From Symbiodinium natans (taxonomy: Eukaryota; Sar; Dinophyceae; Suessiales; Symbiodiniaceae), in NCBI GenBank assembly GCA_905221605.1, contig CAJNDS010002217.1:356001-420000 (forward strand): a stretch of 64,000 bases of DNA. Direction: 5' to 3'. Below are positions 35,209 through 47,200 of the stretch, in pieces (within the stretch, counting starts at the first letter, position 1; each line of letters starts with the position of its first letter). Both the position numbers and the translations under genes were made by a program. The notes below the pieces were generated by a model that was given only the letters and a program-made list of their open reading frames with translations, did not search any database and was not told where the DNA came from.

Positions 35209-36045
35209 TTGGACTTACCTGAAGAAGAAATGAACACGGTGCTCAATCTCATTGCGGATCGCACGCTGCCTTATTTCGATGCAATCCCAAAGCTTCCATG
35301 TAAACTACATGAGGTGGTTTGCTGGAACGTGACATCCCTCAACGCCCTTGATTCTATAGGGCTTGCCAAACTTAAGACCATTGGTGCAATTGCCCATCAA
35401 GCCCCTGTTCTCCTGCAAGAAACCAAGTGGACTGCACCTAGTCTACAAAGGATCAGACAGGCGATGTCCAGGGTCCAGGCGGTGGCATCGCTTGCAGTTC
35501 TCAAAGACAATGGTCTTTCCGGCGGCGTTGCGATCTGCCTGCCGCAAAATTATCAGCTTATTGAAACAGTTGAAATCCTGCCTGGCTTTGCCCTTGCAGG
35601 CTTGGTCAAGTTTCGGACCGTCAGCTATTGGCTTCTCTCGGTATACTGGCATCATGACCAGTGGGGACAGCTTCTACATGCGGTTAGCCACTTTGTCAGA
35701 GAAGCTGAACACATGGTTGTCCTTGGAGGTGACTTGAATTCTGTTGACCTGCTAAGGCCGGGAGATTACAATCACCTCCCAGCGCAAGGGGACCTTGTTG
35801 GACCACTTTTTGATCACTTCTCCCCTTTTTACAACCTCCAAGATTTGTTTCAACTCTTGTCTTGGAGGCATAAAGGGCTCACTGGCGGGCACCACCTCAT
35901 CAAAATCCGGTTTCGCTCCAAAGAGAAGCTTGTGGTGGATTCGCCTTCAATACCAGTCCGTACGGTCCCGTGTTCTACTTTTAATACAATCCCTGAGAAG
36001 CTGCTGAAACCAACCCTTCGCACTTACTGCTGCGCAGACTTATAA
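35209..36045 (+). CDS. Endonuclease/exonuclease/phosphatase-like domain of a non-LTR-type retroelement, 3-prime truncated
   Basis: A 278-codon ORF in which the EEP endonuclease signature is readable in order: VCWNVTSLNA near residue 42 (metal-binding Asn), APVLLQETKW near 64 (catalytic Glu), a GGVAICLP strand near 105, and VVLGGDLNSVDLL near 170 (Asp and Asn of the active site). The usual SDH end motif is not clear. The nearest candidate is GGHHLIKI near residue 225. No reverse transcriptase follows; the plus-strand frame stops and the next kilobase reads better on the minus strand. Either the element is truncated by a later insertion or deletion, or it never carried its own RT. The Met at 35230 (residue 8) is an alternative start. 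Confidence 0.65.
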   Translation: MDLPEEEMNTVLNLIADRTLPYFDAIPKLPCKLHEVVCWNVTSLNALDSIGLAKLKTIGAIAHQAPVLLQETKWTAPSLQRIRQAMSRVQAVASLAVLKDNGLSGGVAICLPQNYQLIETVEILPGFALAGLVKFRTVSYWLLSVYWHHDQWGQLLHAVSHFVREAEHMVVLGGDLNSVDLLRPGDYNHLPAQGDLVGPLFDHFSPFYNLQDLFQLLSWRHKGLTGGHHLIKIRFRSKEKLVVDSPSIPVRTVPCSTFNTIPEKLLKPTLRTYCCADL

Positions 36046-36049
36046 ACTC

Positions 36050-36500
36050 GACTAAAGTCCGACTTGAGTGCCACCGATGGCCCCAATTTTTGCGCTGCTA
36101 TGAGCTCGGCCGTGGTGGGTGGGCCCAACTGGGCGTCAGACTGTTGTAGGCACAACCCCCGGATCTTCTTATCCAAGGTCTTGAGGTTTTGCAGATGGGC
36201 TGCCCCACAGAGGGTCCAGGCGTTCCGGAAGACAGTTTGAGTGCGTTCCAGCCAGGCGGCCAGGCGCATGTGCTCTACTGGCGCTTCTCGTCGAAGAAGG
36301 CGGAGAAGATGATGGGCTTCTGTGCGGATGTGCTACAGTTCTGGCTGGCGTCCATGTGCTCCTGGTATTGTTTGGCAGAGAGGCGAAATTGCCAGGGGAT
36401 CCAGCGAAGCTTCTCCCCCGACTTTAGGCGATGGTGGACTGGGCTGAGTAGGCGGATGTACTGGGCATGGAATCCTGGTCGAGCTTGAATTTATCAATCA
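36050..36500 (-). pseudogene. Possible opposite-strand retroelement remnant
   Basis: On the minus strand two stretches are protein-like: RPGFHAQYIRLLSPVHHRLK with following residues (about 36290-36480), and LQNLKTLDKKIRGLCLQQSD onward (36050-36190). Their style resembles the linker between endonuclease and RT in LINE-like elements, but no motif is diagnostic. The orientation switch at about 36045 marks a junction with the plus-strand endonuclease ORF. Confidence 0.3.
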
Positions 36501-37091
36501 TATCCTGCACAGGTGCTCCATCGTCATGTGTGTGGACGAGCTGATTTTCATCAGCCGGTCGTCATGAAGGCATCGAAGGCTAAGCCGTGTGCTTTGTGCC
36601 TGCGCGTGCAGCTCGGGTCGGGCTGGGGCAGGCTTTTTTGATGACTCTCCATGGGCCATTGGCAAGGATGACGGCATTTCCGTCAGCGGGGGCCCGGTGG
36701 GCCGGCTGCCAGCTTTGTGTGGAGCTAGGGTCGCCTGAAGTCCTCTTCCTTCGAGGATGAGCAGGATTCCCGGAGCTTGTGCTGGGCGGGCGTTGGGGGC
36801 CAGTGAGATGGGCACGGCTGTGGTAAGGGTCTCCAGCCCTGAACCTGTGCAGTAGTGGATTGAACCCATAGGCTGTCGACAGTGTCGTCTACATATATGT
36901 CTTGGTGGCCCAGTGAGGGCTCGGCGAGTTCAGACATGAGCGACAGCGTTGGACAAGAAGACAAAATGGCATGTGGCAGGCATGAATGCTGTATCGTGTG
37001 CAAGAATTCCAAAGCGCAGGCAACCAATCAAAGCAGGTTTTCCGAGTGCTTCCAGGCACGAGAAGCCGAGCCGTCGAAGACGTCCCCGATA

Positions 37092-38034
<943 letters not shown>

Positions 38035-38341
38035 TTTATTCCAATCGCAGCCGGTCTCTCAGCTTAGCGTCAGGTACGTGGCAGCGCATTGCACCGGTGC
38101 TTCAAGAGCACTAGAACCACATGGGCAAGTCCCGCTACGAATAGCTGCAAACTTGCGGCCTACTCAACTTGTCAAGAGAATGGTGCACCAGTGCACCCTT
38201 CACTCGATCAAAAGAGTGCAAAATCAGATAAGTAGAAAGCGAAAACGTAAAACATGAAAACAGGTCGTAGAGCTATCGACATCGCTACAGCCATCTGTTA
38301 TGGCATCTTGCATTCATCATGGTGTTTCTCTGTACAAACTG

Positions 38342-38512
38342 CAGTCCTGAGAGCTGCAGTGGCCCCAGGAGGGCACACTGAGGACCACGCACAGCACCCT
38401 GTAGTCCTATGAAACTGCAAGTGGCCCCAAGAGGCGCACTGAGGACCACGTTCAGCGCCCTGTAGTCCTGTGAACTGCAAGTGGCCCTTGGAGGGCACAC
38501 TGGGGACCGTGT
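38342..38512. repeat. Three tandem copies of a 61-bp unit
   Basis: Units at 38342-38402, 38403-38463 and 38464-38512 (the last shortened) share AGTCCT(G/A)TGAA(A)CTGCA(A)GTGGCCC...GAGG(G/C)(G/C)CACTG(A/G)GGACC. They stand just right of the giant CTA array. Confidence 0.88.
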
Positions 38513-39082
38513 AGTTCAGTACCCAAGAAAGGTCTGGCCGCAGAGCGTCGCCAGAACACAGCTTTCTCGCACTTACTAACTGTGACCCGGAAGGACGTAA
38601 CGTCAAAACCCAGACCACATCTCGAAGCATACGTGGGGCCGGGGCCGAGTGCGGGCCATCCCATCCGAGGATAGGGTAGGTTGCCGCCGCCGGCAGTCGG
38701 TCAGCATTCGGGACAAGGCAGCGATGATCTGCAGCTACACACTCCTCGGGTATCTGAACTAGAGGTACACAGGCACAAGGGCTGCGCTTGGCAATGTCGA
38801 GTAGCTCTATTGCAAGCTGGCATAAAGGATCTCTTGACACATCGGTTCCACTTGTGAGTAGGTCCCTGCTTCCCATCTGTGACCTGAACTCCGTCTAGCT
38901 TCGGCACCTGAAGTCGTCGCTGATAGGCAAGGGAGTTGCCTTCCCCAGCTCCAACGGAAAGAGCTGGAACCCTCACACTGTTGGGACACCTGACAATGTA
39001 GCAATATAAGTAGAGTCGTCAGTCGGCATCCCACCCCGGACTTGGGACCGGGCCGGCTATCTATAAGGAGGTGTGGCACTAT

Positions 39083-39529
39083 GCGCTCAATGGGGCGGCC
39101 TGACGGCGCGCGCCCAGGAGGAATGCGGGTGGCAGCCACGTCATGCTTGCGCCAGCTGCAGGAAAAGTTGCGCCAACTCCTGATCGCAGGTAGCCACGCA
39201 CTTGCAATGGTGCCAGACTGCCGCGTTGGCAGGCCAGGGCCAAAGGCACACAGTCGACCCATGCGCCCTTTGTTGGGGCCAAGAGGCACCCAGCTGACGA
39301 GCGTGCTCTCAATGGGGCGGCCTGACGGCGCGCGCCCAGGAGGGATGCAGGCGGCATCGACCTCTTGCTTGCACCAACTGCAGGAAAAGTTGCGCCAACT
39401 CCTAGCTGCTGGTAAACACGCACTTGCAACGGGGCTAGCTTCAGACTGCGTTGGCAAGCCAGGGGCAAAGGCTTTCAGTCGACCCATGCGCCCTTTGTTG
39501 GGGCCAAAAGGCACCCAGCTGGCGAGCGT
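39083..39529. repeat. Two tandem copies, 222 and 225 bp, both multiples of three
   Basis: Copy 1 (39083-39304) and copy 2 (39305-39529) share the blocks TCAATGGGGCGGCCTGACGG, CAGGAAAAGTTGCGCCAACT, and CGACCCATGCGCCCTTTGTT with GGGGCCAA. Length differs by exactly one codon and both strands stay open across both copies. The plus strand gives a helix-like LQEKLRQLL(I/A)AG(S/K)HALA; the minus strand gives a Trp/Pro/Arg/Ser frame inside a 277-codon ORF. Which strand, if either, is coding cannot be settled by eye. Confidence 0.85.
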
Positions 39530-39679
39530 CAACAGTAGCGCTAATGCGGCTCGCTGCACTATAGGACTGTGATCGTCACGTTTCGGAGCCGGACTCCACC
39601 GCAAGGTTCGCTCCATGGCATAGATGCTACATCTCCACAACTATAAGTCCCGCTGCTGGGACACAGCTGAGCCGGAGTG

Positions 39680-39786
39680 CTTACTGCTACTGCTACTGCT
39701 ACTGCTACTGCTACTGCTACTGCTACTGCTACTGCTACTGCTACTGCTACTGCTACTGCTACTGCTACTGCTACTACTACTAGTAG

Positions 39787-39864
<78 letters not shown>

Positions 39865-39992
39865 CTCTACTACTACTGCTACTATTATTATTCTTACTAC
39901 CACGACGTCTTTTTCTACCTCTTCTACTATTAGAACTAGTACTACTAGTACCACTACCACTACTTCGACTGCCGTCTACGACTATATCGTGC
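39680..39992. repeat. (TGCTAC)n then (CTA)n microsatellite
   Basis: About 100 bp of pure TGCTAC hexamers pass abruptly into about 90 bp of CTA triplets and then a decaying tail to 39992. It repeats the hexamer/triplet mix seen at the end of the giant array at 37.09-38.03 kb. Confidence 0.95.
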
Positions 39993-40009
39993 AGCGGCTA
40001 TTATGGTGA

Positions 40010-42130
40010 TTGCTACTCCTACTCTCTGTTGACTGTTGACAGTAAAACAAATATTGATTCATGGGTCTTGAGACCGTGCAAGGCAAATCACATCAACGTG
40101 CTCTTTGTTTTTGGTCTGAAAACCTGTACGGTGTGTGATCGAAGAGCGCTCGTCAAGGTCAAATCTCCTTGACTTGCTTCGACATGAGCAAAATTTGGCA
40201 AGCCTGTCTGTCCAGCAGAAAAACAACTTGCTTTGCTGACAAAGTTTGGAAAACCTTAAAGCACGACCTTGCGCGTCATACGTTTAATGACCAGGTCCAC
40301 AACAAACAGTCTGACTGATCAAAACTGCACAGAGCACAAATGCTCCTACAAGAAATAAGAACCTATGTTCTTCCAAGCTGCAATTCAAGAGCTGGCTTTT
40401 GCAACAAGAAATGCTTGCCAAATGCAGACAATTTGTTGCAAAAAAAGATTAGCTTATTAAAACTTCGCAAAATGGATTGGAAGGTGCATCTTTGACTTAT
40501 TTTCAGTGCCGGCCACCAATTGCAAGCACTGATTTTTTCATGAGAACAAACTGGAGAAAACAAAAGCAACGCTAATTTTGCGCGTTCATATCCTTAGTGA
40601 ATAATCGCATTTTCGTCAGTTCTCATTATCAACATAGAAACATGAAAACCAGAAACATTATCTAGGGAATGTTGGTCCAGTGAGAGCTCCAAAGGCTTTC
40701 AAGAGATGTTTCAGGCGCAAGTCTGTTGCAGACCCCTTCCCTGAAACGCTGTTTGGCGTGGACGCAAAGTGCTTCGCACCGAGCTACTAACGTACACTAC
40801 TCGTCTCAGTGCTCTTTGAGATGTTTCGAATTTTAATGCGTTAAAATAAACCACCCGGTTGGAGCTGCAACTACTTCCATCTCTTTCCAATGTCCCTAAT
40901 TTTGTCAAGCTTGGAATAATGGACGGACCGATTGACACTTGATGTGTAGTTAATGCTACAAATAGAGTTTGGAAGACCTTGTGAATGGATTAATTGGTCA
41001 TCATATATGCTGATGATGGAAGCAAAACAATTGCTCGTTGACAAAGGTGGTGACCTCATGGAGCCATTGGTCAAACTCAGCGTCTTTCAACACTAGTCTA
41101 AACGACGGTATGCCTAGTGCGCCAAAGTTGTAAGCATCATCGGGGCTCACTAACCGAGCTTACCTGATCAGCATGTCGAGCACCTTTGTGCTGCCCATTT
41201 TGAACGAAGAGCTGTTGAACGGCCCGTAAGAAAATGCTGTGATCTGGGTATTGAACCTCAAAGCCAACGACAGGTTGGACATCATCATGCCGTGGGCTTC
41301 TCGAAAGTTTTTCTAAATGTGATGCTACCACCTATATAAGCTAGGGACATGATAGTCGAAGTTGCCAGCTCCAAGCCACAGTTTGAGAGCCTTGCTGGGA
41401 CGTCAAAGGGCCCAAAGATGTTCAGCACTTGCCCTCCATCCGAGAAACCAAGGGTTTGGCTTGGGACGTGATGCGATCTTCCACGAATATCTCGTGAAGA
41501 AGAGTCTATTGCGTTCAACTGCCCCAAAGCCCACGCAATGAATGGTGTGGCAGCATGTTTGAGAAATGCCAAAAGTGAGTTAGATGAACTCGTTATTCTG
41601 GGACATCATTAAGCCTGCAGTCAAGGGTTGATAGAAGCCAGGCCCTGAGCACTTCGCCCGCAAGACAAGTCCAGCAAGTTTTTCAAGGACTTCGCCGACA
41701 GTTCGCTGGTCTCTCAGCTCTTTCGCATGGAAGGGCAAGCAAGCAGAAGAACTCAGCATGAGGCTGACATGGTGAACATCGCAATTGGGGGGGGCACACA
41801 ATTGGCATCAGACAAACTAGCGGTGTGGTGAGGCAGGGGTCCCCGGACACACTGGTCTTGTATTGGGCCATCACGACCAGAGCCCTGCAAGAAGCCCAAT
41901 TCCCAGTACCAGAGGGCCTCAGTCCAGCCCACCCCAGACGCGCGGGCATTCATGTACAATATGTACCTATGGGACCAAAGTGGAGCAGCGGCACCAATGT
42001 CGGGGGACGGAACTTCCCGGTCGCACCCAGCACTTACACACCCAACCCCAGCCCAAGCATCAATTGAGAAGGGGACCGCCGAGTTCGATGGCCCAACTAG
42101 CAAGGGAGGTGAGAGCAAGATGGGGTCGGA
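40010..42130. other. No recognisable gene; possible minus-strand fragment at 41.1-41.8 kb
   Basis: The region is AT-richer at 40.2-41.1 kb. At 41.14-41.80 kb three minus-strand frames look protein-like, for example VGFEVQYPDHSIFLRAVQQL, then VLNIFGPFDVPARLSNCGLE, then VGEVLEKLAGLVLRAKCSGP. No family was recognised and the frames differ. They might be exons of an unknown gene or remnants of a mobile element. Confidence 0.3.
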
Positions 42131-42139
42131 ACTGGCACG

Positions 42140-42505
42140 ATGCTGGGTCTGGTGCGAGGGCTAGACAGGCAGCTAGGCAGAGCAAGAGCTGCTTTGTGTG
42201 CTAGATGGGAGGGGGGTCGAGCTGCTAGCCATAGAGGACAGCGCAGTCCTGGAAATTGGCGAGTCGCTGATGAAGGAAGGGCGCCGGTTGGGGAGGATGA
42301 CGTAGTGGACCACATCAGGCACTGCTTCACCAAGTTCCCGCTGTACCCCCAGCAGCAGCTCGACATCGTGCAGAAGTTGCAGGCGATCTGCAGGACAGCC
42401 GCGTTGCAAGTTGAACAGCAAATGGGGCAGAGGATCCGGGCATTCTTCGCAGACAGGGACAACAACCAATTCAGGCTGGCCAAATCCTTGCGACCCACAA
42501 CCTGA
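42140..42505 (+). CDS. Hypothetical ORF, helical C-terminal half
   Basis: The plus-strand frame is convincing only in its second half, which reads DDVVDHIRHCFTKFPLYPQQ, then QLDIVQKLQAICRTAALQVE and an ending with IRAFFADRDNNQFRLAKSL. That part is amphipathic and of natural composition. The first half is Arg/Gly/Ala-rich and may not be coding. It could be a single exon or a mobile-element ORF. No domain was recognised, and there is no neighbour to tie it to except the GOGAT gene 1 kb downstream on the same strand. Confidence 0.35.
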   Translation: MLGLVRGLDRQLGRARAALCARWEGGRAASHRGQRSPGNWRVADEGRAPVGEDDVVDHIRHCFTKFPLYPQQQLDIVQKLQAICRTAALQVEQQMGQRIRAFFADRDNNQFRLAKSLRPTT

Positions 42506-42668
42506 CCCGTCTCCCCAGAGCTCAGTGTGTTCGCATCTCCCGCGATCAATCGAGGTCATGCAGATTTGGCTACAGACTTGCTGGTGATGTACTAGGGCGC
42601 CAACTAGCTTTTGGAAATCGCCAATCTCCGCCCCAGTTGAAAGGTTTCACTTTGCAATTAGGCTGGAG

Positions 42669-42840
42669 ACAGTATACAGTATACAGTACACAGTATACAG
42701 TACACAGTACACAGTATACAGTATACAGTATACAGTATACAGTATACAGTATACAGTATACAGTACACAGTACACAGTACACAGTACACAGTTTACAGTA
42801 TACAGTATACAGTATACAGCATATATGTATATATATATAT
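42669..42840. repeat. ACAGTAT/ACAGTAC heptamer minisatellite, then (TA)n
   Basis: Over twenty tandem heptamers alternate ACAGTAT and ACAGTAC, followed by a short AT run. Both strands stay open and give Tyr/Thr/Cys-rich artefact frames. Confidence 0.95.
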
Positions 42841-42849
42841 ACGAAGCTT

Positions 42850-43478
42850 GTACATACCGATCCAATGGCTTTGCAAATGGCCAAGTATAGGCAATTTTCA
42901 AAGTTTTCACGTTTTCACAGTTCTCGCAGTATTGACAGCTTTCACAGTTTTCCACGCAGGGTTTGCAAGTTCTTTTGCGGAGCAACCAAGCTGCACGTGC
43001 GCAACCGAGACGTGGACAACTTATTAACCTTACAACGCATTTTTGCACACGTGTGCTGCTTGGTGTTTGTTTGTGTTTGCAGCATCAAAACAACGAGCCT
43101 TGCAGGGGGGTGTTTTGTGTGAAGGAAATGCATTTCAATGCAAGGGCCTTCGCGGTTAGCGCAGTTGAATACAGCAGATGGGCTCTGTAGTTGGCTTAGA
43201 ACGCAGAGGGAAGGGATGACCAAGTATTTTCAATCTCGCATGGTAGCTGTTTATTGACATCGATACTGGGGCGTTGGTTTTGGCACGTGAAGAAACTGTT
43301 TTCATGTTGGTGTTTGCGTTTGACCCGCGCTGTTTCAGCCCAATTTTGTGTTTGATTCCGGGTGCGTTGTGAGAACAATGGCAGCTGTGGAAACGTTGCT
43401 TGGCTGCTGTTCATCTTGTGTCATGTCGCAAAGGCTTCGTCGTGGTGTCCATTGTTGAAACGCATGAGCACTTGAAAG
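42850..43478. other. Upstream region of the GOGAT gene, no exon identified
   Basis: No segment here could be matched to the N-terminus of glutamate synthase, although the first recognised exon (43479) is clearly internal: it begins in mid-frame after an AG acceptor. The true start, a possible leader peptide and any spliced-leader acceptor must lie here or further left. No dinoflagellate spliced-leader relic was seen. Confidence 0.35.
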
Positions 43479-44210
43479 GTCGAAGTATCGTGGCTTTGAT
43501 GCTACTCCTGAAGCGCAAGGGCTGTATGATCCACGCAACGAGAAGGACCGTCAGCCCAAGAAGCAACAAGTGCAGATGTGGCGGAATTTTCTTGATCAGG
43601 ACAGCTGCGGAGTTGGAATGGTAGCAGACATCACAGGCTCGTAGGCCAGAATGCGTCGAAATAATGACAGTTCGGCTGTTGACAAGGCACCCCGTCCCGG
43701 ACCATTGTCGATGGGGCACTCCAGGCCATGGGCTCGTTTTTGTTTGGCCAAGCAACTCAAGCAACGTGAGTGAATCCAGTATAACATAGGTTTGTTGTAC
43801 AACCTTAGAATGGATGCATATGTTGCGTTATGTTGCGCTGTGTCGCGGAGGGCTTGAGCCGGTGTGGGCTGCAGGTTTTGGAGAATTTGGATCACAGAGG
43901 TGCTCGTGGTTGTGAGAAGGAGACTGGAGATGGTTTCACTTTCCACTCGAATCCCAATTCTCATGCTACACTCTTAGCCTTGTGTTGCTTTCAATTGTGC
44001 TTTGAGGACACCGGCGACGGTGCCGGAATCTTGTGTGGCATTCCTGATCGCTTCATGCGACGAGTTGCTTCGGAGTTGTCTGTCGAGCTGCCACCTCCAC
44101 GTGAGTAGCAGAGCTGCAAAAACCACGACACATCATTGTCACATATTGTCACAACAAGTCATTGGAGCAATGGCAAGCGAGGTATGCTGTGGGCAACGTT
44201 TTTCTTGACC
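43479..44210 (+). CDS. GLT1: GOGAT exons: catalytic Cys and start of glutaminase domain
   Basis: Exon 43479-43636 reads [20 protein letters not shown] and later [17 protein letters not shown]. The Cys in DSCGVG is the expected N-terminal nucleophile of the class II glutaminase, so the preceding residues would be a removed propeptide, as in other GOGATs. Exon 43875-43919 gives [15 protein letters not shown], and 44007-44100 gives [20 protein letters not shown]. Exon 44178 to about 44210 gives [10 protein letters not shown]. Donors are GC at 43637, GA at 43920 and GT at 44101. The short exon expected between the first two (before VLENLDHRG) was not identified. Confidence 0.88.
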
Positions 44211-47200
44211 GTGGTCTTGGCCTGAGTGTCCGTTCAGACTATTCAGGGTGTTCGTTTGACTTCATTGAAGCATTGGTGTATTCACGCCTTTCGATGCCTT
44301 TGAGCTGAAGGCGAGGATGGCACTCAAGAAGGCAAAAGGATCTTTGAGCAGCAGCTTGACCTCATTGGTCCAGCCATCTTCACATGCTTGCGATCCCTTT
44401 GTTGTCTGTTCATTACATGATCAGTGCCGTATTGTGCAGACTGTGATGGTGTCATTGCAAAAGCGCCATAATCAATTTTGTTTTCATTGTTTGGCTTGTG
44501 GCAGGCCATAGTTCTTGCCGTTGGTTTGGCTCGTTTTTTGTTCCTGGGTGGTTTCTCCCTGACAGTGCTTGCCGCGTTAGTCAGTGCAGTAAGCAGCCGA
44601 GCGACTGCTTGTAAGTCTTGCGAAACTTGGTAGAGCGGCTACAGTGCTGCATGCCCTGCCAGTGGCATACAAACAGGAACAGTGCTCAGATTGTTTTTCT
44701 TTATCGTCCTCTGCTGTTGCTGCTGTGGGTTGCTGCGGCTGCTGCTTCTGATGCTGCTGCTGCTGCTGCGAGAATTGGGAGCCCTTGACATAACATGTAT
44801 TTCTGAAAGCACATTACAGTAAGCTGTGCAGAGTAGTTCGGATGTTTGCTATGTCAGACAAGCATGTCCAACTACTTGGCGGCTGGACGGTATGGTGCAG
44901 TTCTTGGTCAAGTAGTTTTCAGCAAATCCTCAGTCTTGGTGTGCTAAGGGTGTGCGCTTCTATTGATGGTCTCCGCATCATTGCATGGCGCCGTGTGCCC
45001 GTGGACTCCGAGTGCTTGGGCAAAACTGAACCTTGGCGACAACGATGTTTTTTGTCTTCTTTCAGCCCCGTTTTTTGGATCCAGTAAGACTGGACCCTCC
45101 ACATTCTGAAGTCAACGTAGCAAGTCAAGCTCGCCGGTCGTGTTTTTTTGTTGACATCTGCCTCTTGCTGCTGAGACACACACACACACATACACATACA
45201 AGCATGCGCACACTTACAATGATGTCTTGGGAAGTGCAAAGTCCATGTCGCATGATATGTGCATGCAGCTCTAGCCGACTGCTGCAATCACAGCGGCTTT
45301 GAAAAGAGCCGACGAGGAAGCTCATGGCTCAACGACACAGCTAGACAGAGTTTCAACCCGAATTGGGATAAAGTCTGCTCGATTCTTCCAGATGTTTCGG
45401 CCAACTTTCACAAATCGAGGCCAAAGATCACGAGCCGACCATCGAGCAAGCGTTCATTGCTGCAGAGGGTGGCTTGACGCACAATGTTTGTTCGGAACCA
45501 AATTCTTGATTGCTTGATGAGAAGTTGTTGATGTTGGAAGAAAACGAAGGGTAGCATGAGTAGCATGCCAAAGCCGCATGAAGAAAACATTAAGCCAGGT
45601 GCCTTGAAGACCGACCTGACAAAGTTCGAAGCTGCTCTCTTCGTTCTCCGCAAGCGTGCTGCCAACCTGGCTGCTCAACAGCCCGGTCTTCCATTCTATG
45701 TATCTTGACTTATTCTTGACGCCTAGCTTTGCTCACCTGTGCTTTCGAGTTGTGCGTGCTGGGAGTCGCATGAAGTGGACGCTGTTGGCATTGGCAGGTG
45801 TGCTCGTTGTCTCCTAGAATCATCAACTACAAGGGCATGCTGACATGTCCAGGCAGGACGTGTGCAGAGCGCTTCTCATTCATGAGCTGTTGAAAGGGTA
45901 GAGCATGTCCTGGTGCAAGTATGTCGTACGTCTGGGCATATCGGCTAGGCAGCTGCTCAGGTGTCTTGTTGTGTGATCATGTGCAGGTCTTGTTCGGTAC
46001 TTCTTGGACCTGCAGGAGGATGACTTTGAATCTCATGTTGCGACTCTTGGCACCATCTTGGCACCATCTTGGTCGATTTGCCAGAGGGTACAAAATGTTG
46101 GCATCTGAAAAACGTTGGACATACGGGACTGGCTCATGTCGAAGACAGGCCTATGATTGTCAGAGATAGTTCTGGCACAGGTTTCGGTTCCAAGCTTTGG
46201 TGCGAAGCTAGGCTTGTCATTGTTGTTGATGGGCTAGGGATTGTTGTGGGAGTTTGTGCCCTGAAGTGAGTGTCTTGAATGATCAAGAGGGCTGCAAGCT
46301 CGCATGCGGCATCAGCGTGTTTGGTTTTCTTCCTGTTTCATTGATTTTCACTTGTGGTCGCAGCTTCATGGCTGGTTATCTTGTGGTCAAGGGCGCAGCA
46401 GATTCACCATTCTTATGCTTGGTCACCAAGGCTGGTCCACAGCCGCTTCTCCACCAACACCTTCCCAGCCTGGAAGCGTGCACATCCCTTTCGGCACATT
46501 TGCCACAATGGTGAAATCAATACGCTCAAAGGCACACTGGTTTGATGGCGTTTGATGTTCTGAAATGAAAATCGAAAGGTGCTGGGAAGCAGCTAGGTTT
46601 GTGGCACATTGGACAGTCTCTCCTGAAGCTTGTAAGCGCTCAACAGATGGAAGCTGTAGAGGATCTGGAAAGTACGGAGTTTGCACTTGCGCACGGGAGG
46701 GGACTGCTTGTTCTGACAGCAGAAGCTCAAGCTTAATGCTCCTGGCAGGAAATGTGAACTGTGCTCGCGCACGTGAAGGATTGATGAAGTCCGACCTTTT
46801 GGGTCCTGAGCTGGAGCAGTGCTTTCCGTTGATCGAGATGGACGCCCGCTCAGTGTAGACATCAAGCACGAAGCACGCAATCTTTGTGCTGCAGATTTGT
46901 TTTGCAAGCGCCCAGTATCAAGGACCAAACGGACAGTGGGATTTTTGACAACTTCTTGGAAGTGCTGACAATTTCAGGCAGTGACAATCGACACTGTGTG
47001 CACATGCTATGCATGTCCTGATGTCTAGACGACTAGTGAGCTTGCAGCCGCAAACGGCTGCTGTGTGCCCAGCTGGTGAGTGGCAGGGCGAACGCTGCCA
47101 GAAGCAGTGGCCATGATGATGCCACCTGCATGGGTGGCTCGGCTTCGGGTGAGATGACACCAGCCTTGTATCCGCAACGACCACAATGGACTCAGGAGAA

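Noticed and set aside
36725-37027. Minus-strand frame with a YVDDT string resembling the catalytic box of reverse transcriptases
   Set aside because: None of the other RT blocks is present around it; the string is more likely chance.
42637-43122. 161-codon frame through the ACAGTAT minisatellite
   Set aside because: The Tyr/Thr/Gln repeats come from the heptamer; both strands are open for the same reason.
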